In this document: positions 15,945 to 23,732 of the stretch, in pieces
Position numbering within the stretch: position 1 is the stretch's first letter
Layout: each line of letters starts with the position of its first letter
NCBI GenBank assembly: GCA_031423015.1
Contig: JANPER010000081.1
Span: forward strand, 1 to 64,000
Direction of reading: 5' to 3'
Source of the DNA: DATGPD01 sp031423015
GTDB taxonomy: Bacteria > Planctomycetota > UBA1135 > UBA2386
Length of the DNA: 64,000 bases
Translations under genes and position numbers: made by a program
The notes under the pieces: generated by a model
Told to the model about the DNA's origin: nothing
Databases searched by the model: none
What the model saw: only the letters and a program-made list of their open reading frames with translations

Positions 15945-18005
15945 TCAGCGCGGATCGGGAGCGGACCTTCCAGGGTAACCATCCTTCAGGTTGCCGAGCT
16001 GGGCGCGCTTCTGGGCGAAGTCGCCGGGCTGCGCGTTCTGCTGCCGGTTCCAATGACAGCCGTAGCAGTTGGCACCGTCCTGTCGATCGGCGCCGTCCTT
16101 GTGCAGCAGCCCGATCAGAACCTCGGCCTTGACGTGGTCGATGAGTTGCCACGGCTTCTCCGGCGCGACATGGCAGCGGTCGCACTTAGCTTCGGCTGGG
16201 CCGTGGAACTGCGCGGTGTCGGCACCGCGCAGCGTGAGCTTGGCGTCGGCGACGGTGCCGCCGGCCGCCGGCACGCTCTCGCCGTGACAGAGGGCACAGC
16301 TCGTGACGTCGGTGCCGCCAATGTTCTTGGTGTCGGCGCGTCGCTTGTCGTCGTGGCCGTGGCACTCGGCGCAAGACTTGGTGTCGGGGATGCTGAAGGT
16401 CACCCCACCGTCGCCGGTTTGGTGACAGGTGGCACAGGCCATCAAGTCGCCGTTACCGCGCTTCTTGTCGACGTGGTCCTTGTGCGCAAAGCGCGGCACC
16501 GCGCGCTTGGTCGGCTCGTCGCCCTCGCGCACCGTGAGCACGGCGCCGCGGTGACATTCGCTGCATGCCGACAGCGTGTAGGTGCGGTCGCTCGGGGCGT
16601 CGTTCGCCGCCGCGGCGACGGCCGCGGCGAGCGTGTCGGCACTGGTCGACGTGGCGACCGCCGGGTGGCACTTCTTGCAGTCGGCTGGCGTGGGTTGCGG
16701 CGGCAGGTGCGTCTTGTGGTTGAACACCTTGCGCTGGATGCGCGAGGGCAGGGCCTTCACCGATGCCTTGTGGCACGCCGCGCAGTCCTTGGCCGCGTCG
16801 CCTGCCAGCTCATCGCCGGTGATGTAGGGGTGCGCCTGCACCACGATGTCGACCGACATCGCGTCGCGACGCGTGACCTCGGACATCGGTCGCGTCTCCT
16901 TCAGCGATGCACCGCCGAAGGCGTGGCAGCCGACGCACTTGTCCCAAGTACCCCCGTGATACGACGTCTGCCATTCCTTGGGCGTATGGCAGGCGACGCA
17001 GCCCTCATAGCTGGAGGCCTCCGCGCCGTCAGGCAACGTCATGCTCCACGCGTCGAGCCCGTCGGCACCTTGCGTCAGGCCGTGACAGGCGCCGCAACCG
17101 CGCTCGTCGACACGCTTGCGCGCGTCGTCGCTACAGACCGTCGGCTTCTTCGCTGCACGCACATGGTCGGCGTGGCGGAAGGTGCCGGCCGCCCTGCTGG
17201 CGCCTGCCACCTTCTCAAGAGCGAACGCCACCGCCTTGCCGGCCGCGTTGACGTGGCATGTCGCGCACGCCTTGACGGTGAAGCGCTCGGCGCCGATCGC
17301 CCTGCCCGCGACGTCCTTCACCTTGGCGTGGCAGGCCATGCATTCACCTTTCTCGGCAAGCAACGCCGCCAGCGTCACCATGGCCTTGGGGTTCAGCAGA
17401 TGATCCTGATGCCGGAACTTGCCCAGCTGCCCTGGCTGCATCTGCGGATGCTTGTTGAGCACGGCAGCAAAGCCAGCGTTGCTCAGGCTGCTGCGATCGA
17501 TCGCGCCGGGCACCGCGACGACCTGCTGGTAGACCCGGTTCTTCTGCTGGTCCGAGTGGCAACTCTCGCACGACGTGGCGCCGGCGACGATCGGCAGCGG
17601 ATCCTCCAAACCGCCCTGGGGCAGCAGGTGGCACTCCCGACACTGCAAGCGCAAGTGATCGCCGTGCTCGAACACCGCCGAGCCGGCATCGCGCAGCGCG
17701 CTGAGATCCTGGCCGAAGGGCGGCGCCGCGATGATCGCCAGCTTCGACGTCGGTTCCTTCACCCGATCGTGACAGGTGCCGCACTTCTTCTGCGGATCGA
17801 CCGGCGGTTTGCCCTTCTCGTACACGTGACAACCGCGGCAATCGCGCAGCATCTCGGGGTTGGCCTCGACGCCGTCGCGCACCACGCTGCCGCGATACCA
17901 CGCGCTCGGCACGTGGTTCTTGTGCTCGAACACCTTCACCTCGACACGCATCGGGGCAACCAACGCGAGCCACGGCATGAGCACGACCGCAGCGCGCCAG
18001 CGCAT
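15945..18005 (-). CDS. Periplasmic multiheme cytochrome c with 17 CxxCH sites
   Basis: The 686-residue product has a short N-terminal signal (hydrophobic stretch to about residue 18) and 17 CxxCH motifs, which I counted along the full length. Many are preceded by 'FxHxxH' segments (FEHGDH, FRHQDH, FRHADH, FNHKTH, FAHKDH), the pattern of distal-histidine ligands in cytochrome c3/c7-type repeats. So bis-His hemes in a long wire are expected. The C-terminal 45 residues are basic and heme-free. It lies 31 bp downstream of the 10-heme/propeller gene and 12 bp upstream of the flavoprotein gene. An electron carrier in the periplasm or at the inner face of the outer membrane is the natural reading. 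The redox partner is unproven. Confidence 0.88.
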   Translation of the reverse strand: MRWRAAVVLMPWLALVAPMRVEVKVFEHKNHVPSAWYRGSVVRDGVEANPEMLRDCRGCHVYEKGKPPVDPQKKCGTCHDRVKEPTSKLAIIAAPPFGQDLSALRDAGSAVFEHGDHLRLQCRECHLLPQGGLEDPLPIVAGATSCESCHSDQQKNRVYQQVVAVPGAIDRSSLSNAGFAAVLNKHPQMQPGQLGKFRHQDHLLNPKAMVTLAALLAEKGECMACHAKVKDVAGRAIGAERFTVKACATCHVNAAGKAVAFALEKVAGASRAAGTFRHADHVRAAKKPTVCSDDARKRVDERGCGACHGLTQGADGLDAWSMTLPDGAEASSYEGCVACHTPKEWQTSYHGGTWDKCVGCHAFGGASLKETRPMSEVTRRDAMSVDIVVQAHPYITGDELAGDAAKDCAACHKASVKALPSRIQRKVFNHKTHLPPQPTPADCKKCHPAVATSTSADTLAAAVAAAANDAPSDRTYTLSACSECHRGAVLTVREGDEPTKRAVPRFAHKDHVDKKRGNGDLMACATCHQTGDGGVTFSIPDTKSCAECHGHDDKRRADTKNIGGTDVTSCALCHGESVPAAGGTVADAKLTLRGADTAQFHGPAEAKCDRCHVAPEKPWQLIDHVKAEVLIGLLHKDGADRQDGANCYGCHWNRQQNAQPGDFAQKRAQLGNLKDGYPGRSAPDPR

Positions 18006-18036
18006 CAGCGACCTCCGCGCTCTCGCACCGCGCGCC

Positions 18037-21000
18037 TCATCGCGGCGCCCACCCTGCTCGCGGCTCGTCGCTCACCGCGTACACCCCACCATCGCGCACG
18101 AACAGCCGCTGCATCTCGGGCAGCGTGAATGGCCGGCCGCCGATGCGGCCGAACACCGCCATCTGGTGCCCCGACTCGTCGACGGCGCGGTCGCGGTCGA
18201 GGCCCTTGGCGATCGCCAACGCCGGACCATCGGTCGGGTAGCTCGCCACCACTTGTGGGCGCGGCTGCGGCGCGAAGCCGTAGGCGCTGCGGCCGCCGTC
18301 CTCGGGCGTGACCAGCGAGATCACGTGCAGCCCGGCGGTGCCGTCGGCGAGGTAGGCGTAGGCGCTGTCGTTGGTCATCGCCACCTTCACCTGGTTGAGG
18401 TCCTTGATGCGGCCGTCGGCGTTGAAGGTCTGCTCGAGCTTCGGCGCCTCGGGCTTCTCGACGTCGACGATCACCAGCCCCTGCGCGCCCGCGGCGACGT
18501 AGGCGTAGGTGCGCGCCACGTACACGTCGCGCGCATCCGCGAGGTCGAGGCGGGCGCTGGCCACCAGTTCGGCCTTGTCGGGCCAGGTGATGTTCAGCAC
18601 CGACAAGCCGCGCGCGTCGACCACGAAGGCGTAGCGGAACTGCACGGCGATGGCGCGCGGGTGATCGAAACCCGCCACCACCGTGGCGAGCTTCGGCTCC
18701 AGTGGATCGCTCACGTCGATCACGGCGACGCCGGCATCGCAGCACACGTAGACGTTGGTGCCGGCGACGGCGAGGTTCTGCGCGCCGGCCAACTTGCCGT
18801 CAGGGTTGAAGGTCAGCGCGCGCTGCAAGAAGTTGTTGGCGGGATCGCCATCGGCCAGACACTCGACGTCGACCAGGATCAGGCCTTCCTCGCTGTCGGT
18901 GACGTAGGCGTAGCGATACGACTCGTGCAGGTACTGGTCGCGGCCGCGGTAGGGATAGTTCTGCTCCTTGTTCTCCGGGCGGAACGTGCGGCCGAGGCTG
19001 ATCGGGTTGTTGGTGGCGAGCGCCACCGCGGTCGCGTTCTTGCTGGGCACGTGCGTGTTCTGGCCGAGCGGCGACACCGGCGAGGTCACCAGCTTCTCGG
19101 AGAAGTCCTTGTTGGCGACGTTGGCGACGTCGTAGACGCGGAAACCCCCCGACCCCGACGCGGTGTAGAGGTACTCGCCGCGCAGCTCGAGGCTACGAAT
19201 GTTCGTGCCACCGTGATGTTCAGCGGTGGTCAGTTGGCGACCGTTGTCGACGTGCGCCTTGAAGCGGTCGGGATACGCCAAGCGATGCAGGTTGCTGCCG
19301 ATCACCGCCTGCGGCTCGTCCCACTCGGTGACCTTCACCGCCTCGAAGCCGTCCTCGCCGGTACCGACATAGGCGTGCATGCCCATGAAGTTGACGTAGT
19401 TGGTACCGAGCAGATAGGTCTGCGCCAGCCAGGCGTTGTTGTCGTTCTGCTGCGACACGTGGCAATCGCTGCACTGCCGCGTCTCGGTGGCGCGCACCGT
19501 GTGCGCGAAGTGTGTATTGAACGCCTGGCTCGACATGCCGTTGCCCGCCACCGTCGGCTGCTGCTTGTAGATGATGCGGCGCTGCGCGTCCTCGGACGAG
19601 ATCAGCACCGCCGACGACGAACGCACCACCGCGACGCGCGGCAGGTCGGCCTGCAAGCGCTTCACGTCCGGCATCACGCCGAGCATGAACGCGTCGTCGC
19701 GCGCCACCTGCGGGTTGTAGGTGGCGAAGTTGCGCGTGTTGTGCGGCTTCTCGTAGTGGTGCGACTCGGTGCGCCAATTGGCCTTCTGCGGCAGATGGCA
19801 GCCGTAACACGAAGTGACCCACGCGGTGTGGCATGCCGCACAGTCCATCTTCTCGGGCCGATGCGCCATGCCGCCGTCGCGCGACGACTGGCACTTGGCC
19901 CACGCCGCGCGCTCGTTGTAGTCCTTGTTGCCCGGCGTGACGCTGGCCTTGACCTGACTGACTTCCCACGCCAAGCCCGGGGTCACCATCGAGTTCTGCA
20001 CCACAGTCACGTCGATGCCGTCGCGGCGTTGCTCGAAGCGCGGCTTGCCAAACGGCGTGCGCGCGCGGGTGAACTTGTCGGCGGTCGTCTTGGCCGCGGG
20101 CCCGCTGGGGAACAGCTTGGCCTCCGCTTCCAACGTGCCATGGCAGTCCTGGCACTGGATCTGGATCGCCGCCTGATACTCGGCATACAGCGCGCCGTCG
20201 CCGTGCACGTCCTGCTCGAAATGACAATCGACGCAGTGCATGCCGCGCTCCAAGTGGATGTCCTTGAGGTGCACGGGCTTGCCCGCCTTGGGCGCCCAGC
20301 TCTTCGGATCCACCGGACCGCCGAGCGGTGGCAGCAGACCGTCGAACTTCTTCGGGTCGTCGTACGGCACCACCTTGCCGTCTTTGTCGAGCAGGTTGCC
20401 CTTGCGGTCCATCTTCAACACCGCGCGGAAGATCCAGCCGTGGCCGTGATAGTCGGCGAACTGCGTGTGCTGCAGCTCGGGGTTGAGGTCGGTGACGTTC
20501 TTCAGGAACTCGGGGTCGCCCCACTTGCCACGCACCGCCGCTTCTTCCGGGTTGCGGTCGAGACGCTTGAACATCTCAGCGTTGCTCGGGTTTTGCTCGG
20601 CCGCGGGCCACATCGGCGCACCGTCGGTCTCGTAGCTCCACATCTGGAACCCGTAGTAGGTGTTCAAGAACGAGTTCGGCTGGTGCATGTGGCACACCAT
20701 GCACTGACTCGACGGGATGGCTTTGGTGAAGCGGTGCTGGATCGGGTGGCCTGACTGGTCGGTGGGGATCGTCGGGTCGGCGCTGCCCGGCTTCGTGCTG
20801 AGCGCGCGCAAGAACTCGTTGCTGCCGCTGTGCCCCTGGCCGGTGTTGCCGAACTGCGCCCACGACCCAGCATGCACCGGGCTGCGATCGTTGGCGTACA
20901 CCACGTGGCAGCCGGTGCAGCCACTGCTGCGGTAGTCGCCCGGTTGATCGTTGGTGCCGAGGAATGACAGGTGCGGGTCGTTGAGCCGCGTCTTGTGCAC

Positions 21001-21918
21001 GTTCAGCAGCGGAAGGTCGACGCGATTGAGCGTGCCGAGGCCGCGATCGGAGAGGCGGTTGTTCGGGCGGCCCGGGTCTTCGAGTTTGTCCGGCACGCCG
21101 ACCAGCGGCGTGGGCGCGCCATTGAAGCCGAGCGCCACGCCACCGAGGCGGCTGCCCTTCTCGAACACGCGGTACACGTTGCCCGGCTGCGTCACTTCCC
21201 AGTGCGGCAGCGGCAACGCGACGGTCGCGTAGCTGTGCTTGTCGACCTCGGCGTCGGTGGGCGCGCGCCACGACTCGCCGTCGGGCAGCAGGTTGTTGAC
21301 GCGCTGCGGCACGCCTTCCCGGCTGTAGCTCTCGCCGAAGATCGTGCGCTTGGTGGGCACGATGCCGTTGCAGTACGCCGCCGAGCCGAGGAAGTGACCC
21401 GCGGTCGTCATCAGCGACTTGTGCACGTTGAGCACTTCGCGCTCGTGACACGACCCGCAGGTCTCGTTGGCGACGCGCAGGTCGCCGGGATTGACGAAGC
21501 GAATCCAGCTCGGGTTCTCGTCGTTGAGCAACGCGTAGCTGCGCTCGGGGTTGGCTGGTGTGCGCCAGCGCTCGGGATGACGCGGCGCAGGGTGCGCCTT
21601 GGCCTTGTCGGTCGCGCGGCCGTCGCCGCCGTGGCAGACGACGCAGCCCATCTCGATGGTGCCCGACGGGTGCGGATCCCCCACGCCGAGGTGACAAGCG
21701 ATGCAGCCGGCGTTGCGTTCCTCACGCTGCGCCGCGGTCATCGCTGCCCAGTCGGCGCCGTCGGCATCGACGGCGGGGCCGGGCTTCTGGTACGCCGTCC
21801 ATCGGCTCGGCGCGGCGCAGCAGACCACCAAGGTCGCCGGCACGCCGACGAGGAGCAGGCACAGAACGAGCGCGCGGAGGGGGCGGCTTGCGGACGCGGA
21901 AACCGACGAGTGGGGCAT
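18037..21918 (-). CDS. Decaheme-type cytochrome c with C-terminal LVIVD beta-propeller
   Basis: I place the start at ATG 21918: it gives a hydrophobic export or anchor segment (residues 13-35) and avoids an arginine/serine-rich extension that would overlap the porin gene. The product has about 1293 residues. Ten CxxCH motifs lie in the first two thirds; the second-to-last pair, CAACH and CYGCH, is closely spaced. The last 430 residues hold LVIVD-type blades (LILVDVE, VAVIDVSDP, LSVLNITWP, LVIVDVEKP), a propeller found in secreted proteins. The gene lies 16 bp after the porin gene and 31 bp before the 17-heme gene. It could be the cell-surface or barrel-embedded terminal reductase of the locus, or an enzyme acting on a small molecule. 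I do not know a characterised homologue. Confidence 0.85.
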   Translation of the reverse strand: MPHSSVSASASRPLRALVLCLLLVGVPATLVVCCAAPSRWTAYQKPGPAVDADGADWAAMTAAQREERNAGCIACHLGVGDPHPSGTIEMGCVVCHGGDGRATDKAKAHPAPRHPERWRTPANPERSYALLNDENPSWIRFVNPGDLRVANETCGSCHEREVLNVHKSLMTTAGHFLGSAAYCNGIVPTKRTIFGESYSREGVPQRVNNLLPDGESWRAPTDAEVDKHSYATVALPLPHWEVTQPGNVYRVFEKGSRLGGVALGFNGAPTPLVGVPDKLEDPGRPNNRLSDRGLGTLNRVDLPLLNVHKTRLNDPHLSFLGTNDQPGDYRSSGCTGCHVVYANDRSPVHAGSWAQFGNTGQGHSGSNEFLRALSTKPGSADPTIPTDQSGHPIQHRFTKAIPSSQCMVCHMHQPNSFLNTYYGFQMWSYETDGAPMWPAAEQNPSNAEMFKRLDRNPEEAAVRGKWGDPEFLKNVTDLNPELQHTQFADYHGHGWIFRAVLKMDRKGNLLDKDGKVVPYDDPKKFDGLLPPLGGPVDPKSWAPKAGKPVHLKDIHLERGMHCVDCHFEQDVHGDGALYAEYQAAIQIQCQDCHGTLEAEAKLFPSGPAAKTTADKFTRARTPFGKPRFEQRRDGIDVTVVQNSMVTPGLAWEVSQVKASVTPGNKDYNERAAWAKCQSSRDGGMAHRPEKMDCAACHTAWVTSCYGCHLPQKANWRTESHHYEKPHNTRNFATYNPQVARDDAFMLGVMPDVKRLQADLPRVAVVRSSSAVLISSEDAQRRIIYKQQPTVAGNGMSSQAFNTHFAHTVRATETRQCSDCHVSQQNDNNAWLAQTYLLGTNYVNFMGMHAYVGTGEDGFEAVKVTEWDEPQAVIGSNLHRLAYPDRFKAHVDNGRQLTTAEHHGGTNIRSLELRGEYLYTASGSGGFRVYDVANVANKDFSEKLVTSPVSPLGQNTHVPSKNATAVALATNNPISLGRTFRPENKEQNYPYRGRDQYLHESYRYAYVTDSEEGLILVDVECLADGDPANNFLQRALTFNPDGKLAGAQNLAVAGTNVYVCCDAGVAVIDVSDPLEPKLATVVAGFDHPRAIAVQFRYAFVVDARGLSVLNITWPDKAELVASARLDLADARDVYVARTYAYVAAGAQGLVIVDVEKPEAPKLEQTFNADGRIKDLNQVKVAMTNDSAYAYLADGTAGLHVISLVTPEDGGRSAYGFAPQPRPQVVASYPTDGPALAIAKGLDRDRAVDESGHQMAVFGRIGGRPFTLPEMQRLFVRDGGVYAVSDEPRAGWAPR

Positions 21919-21934
21919 GGATGGAGTCACGACG

Positions 21935-23683
21935 TCACCACGTGATCTGCGTGTTGAGGAAGAAGGAGTAGAGGACCTCGTCGTCCTGATAGATCCGCTC
22001 GAAGCCAGCGCCGGGGAACAGCGCCGACACCCCCGCCAGGATGTTGACATTGTTGGTGAGCAGCGGCCGATACTGCGTGCCAAAGAACGCCTCGACGCCG
22101 ATCTGTCGCTTGACCTCGGGGAGTTCGAGGTACGTCTCCAGCACGGCCGTCTCGACGAACTGCAGGTAGCTGCTGCCGATCACCGCCTTCCACCTGGGCG
22201 TCAACTCGAAATCGAGCGCGCCGCCGATCAGCAGGATGCCGGGGTTCACGAAGTTGGCGTGCCCCTCGGTCTTGCTCGACTGGAGGTCGGCGAACAGGCT
22301 GCCGGGGTTGGTCAGATTCACGCCGAGCAGACGGATGGCTTGGCTGTTGAAGAACGAGAACTCACCGCCGGCGAAAGCCGGCGCATCGAGGATCGCGTCG
22401 AAGCCCTCGGCCTTGTCGTCGCGCGTGTTGTCGTCGCCGCTGGCGTAGAGCGCGAACAGGCGCGGGCGCAGCCAATCGATGTCGTACGACAACTCGAGCG
22501 CGGCCATCTGCGCGTTGATGTCGACCTGCTGCCCGGCGAACGGGTTGCGCGTGTCCTCGCCGAACGCTTGGTAGAACGCGTGCGTGATGTTGAAGCGGCC
22601 GAAGTGACCTTCGCCGGTCCACCCCAGGTAATACGCGCGCACCTCGTTCTCGAGCGCCAGACCGATCGGCGACGGTGACACCAAGCCGCCGTTGTCGTCG
22701 AAGTGCACGCCACGGTGGTCGTCGTTGTAGTGGAACGAGAACTGCGTGGTGTAGCCGAGCACCGGCCAGTCCTGGCGATACAGGTTGGCGATGAACACCG
22801 TCTGCTCGCGGCTGTCGAAGTTGTTGAGGCCCGAGTTCGTCGCCTTGTCGAGCATGAAGAACACCGCGGCGTTGTATTGCCACTTGTTCTCGTCGGCATT
22901 GCCGAGCAAACGGATGCCGAGGTTGCTGTCGTCGAAGATGAAGCCGCGGAAGTCGGAGCGGAACGGCAGGATGCCAGCCTCGACCGACAAGAAGTCGTAG
23001 CGGTCGCTCAGGTCGAGCAGGTGGTACTCGACGAAGGCTTCCTGCAGCGCGACGTCGGTGGTGTCGCGCGTGTCGCCGTCGGCGACGTTGACGCGCGTGA
23101 CGCCGGTTTGGTCGACCGCCAGGTGCGTGTAGTTGAACACCGGCGACACCTTCAAGCGCCAGTCGACCGGCTTGAACGCCTGCTGCCCCTTGAACAGGTC
23201 AGCGGTGACGACCAGGTCGTTGCTGAAGAAGAACTGCTTGCCGCTGCCGAAGAAGTCCTGCCCGCCGGTGCCGGAAATCCCGGTCGGCGTCGGCAGGTTC
23301 CGCACCTGCGCCTGCAGACGATCGGTGACCGACAACGAGAAGAAGATGTCCTCGGTGCCAAACACCGGGAAGTCCCCCTTGAGTCGGTTCTGGCGGTACG
23401 GATTCCACTTGTCGCCCGGCTCGTTGACTTCGTACGGCGGCGGCTCAGCGCCACTCTGCGGCCAGTTCGGCGCGAACCAGCGGTTCGGGAACGGCTCGAA
23501 GTGCCGCGGCGGCAACGGAGCGGTGGTGCCGGCTGGCGGCTGCGCGCCCTGTTGCGCGAGGAGACCTGCGCCGCAAGCGGCGAGGCCGAACGAGAACGCG
23601 AAACGAGTGAGGTTGACCAGCACGAAGGTTCTCACCGATGGTCTCCGATCGGCGGAGGAGCGAAGGAACGAGGACGACAGCAC
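21935..23683 (-). CDS. Outer-membrane beta-barrel, porin-like, partner of multiheme cytochromes
   Basis: A 582-residue protein with an N-terminal signal (about residues 18-44, ending near LLAQ) and a Pro-rich segment. A long series of alternating aromatic/hydrophobic strands follows, closing on 'YSFFLNTQITW', an aromatic C-terminal end typical of outer-membrane barrels. Phrases such as 'VEAGILPFRSDFRGFIFDD' and 'NAAVFFML' recall alginate/phosphate-porin-like barrels. Directly upstream of the 10-heme gene (16 bp), it has the position expected of the barrel in a porin-cytochrome conduit (analogous to MtrB or PioB, without sequence homology claimed). Whether it encloses a cytochrome is inference. 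Confidence 0.72.
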   Translation of the reverse strand: MLSSSFLRSSADRRPSVRTFVLVNLTRFAFSFGLAACGAGLLAQQGAQPPAGTTAPLPPRHFEPFPNRWFAPNWPQSGAEPPPYEVNEPGDKWNPYRQNRLKGDFPVFGTEDIFFSLSVTDRLQAQVRNLPTPTGISGTGGQDFFGSGKQFFFSNDLVVTADLFKGQQAFKPVDWRLKVSPVFNYTHLAVDQTGVTRVNVADGDTRDTTDVALQEAFVEYHLLDLSDRYDFLSVEAGILPFRSDFRGFIFDDSNLGIRLLGNADENKWQYNAAVFFMLDKATNSGLNNFDSREQTVFIANLYRQDWPVLGYTTQFSFHYNDDHRGVHFDDNGGLVSPSPIGLALENEVRAYYLGWTGEGHFGRFNITHAFYQAFGEDTRNPFAGQQVDINAQMAALELSYDIDWLRPRLFALYASGDDNTRDDKAEGFDAILDAPAFAGGEFSFFNSQAIRLLGVNLTNPGSLFADLQSSKTEGHANFVNPGILLIGGALDFELTPRWKAVIGSSYLQFVETAVLETYLELPEVKRQIGVEAFFGTQYRPLLTNNVNILAGVSALFPGAGFERIYQDDEVLYSFFLNTQITW

Positions 23684-23701
23684 TTGGGAGCGCTTGGGGC
23701 A

Positions 23702-23730
23702 AGGACGAATGTTTCAGACACATTCGTCCT
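23702..23730 (-). terminator. 11-bp hairpin after the DUF5916 gene
   Basis: AGGACGAATGT (23702-23712) pairs perfectly with ACATTCGTCCT (23720-23730) around a 7-base loop. It begins 2 bases past the DUF5916 stop and ends before the porin start. There is no following T-run on the minus strand, so it may be a weak terminator or an mRNA-processing or stability hairpin that separates expression of the two genes. Confidence 0.55.
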
Positions 23731-23732
23731 GC

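Noticed and set aside
14508..18128. Plus-strand frame of over 1200 codons
   Set aside because: Shadow of the flavoprotein and 17-heme genes on the opposite strand; composition (His, Arg, Leu, Val) is typical of antisense in high-GC DNA.
17860..20754. Plus-strand frame of 964 codons
   Set aside because: Antisense of the 10-heme/propeller gene; the opposite strand has ten CxxCH motifs and an LVIVD propeller.
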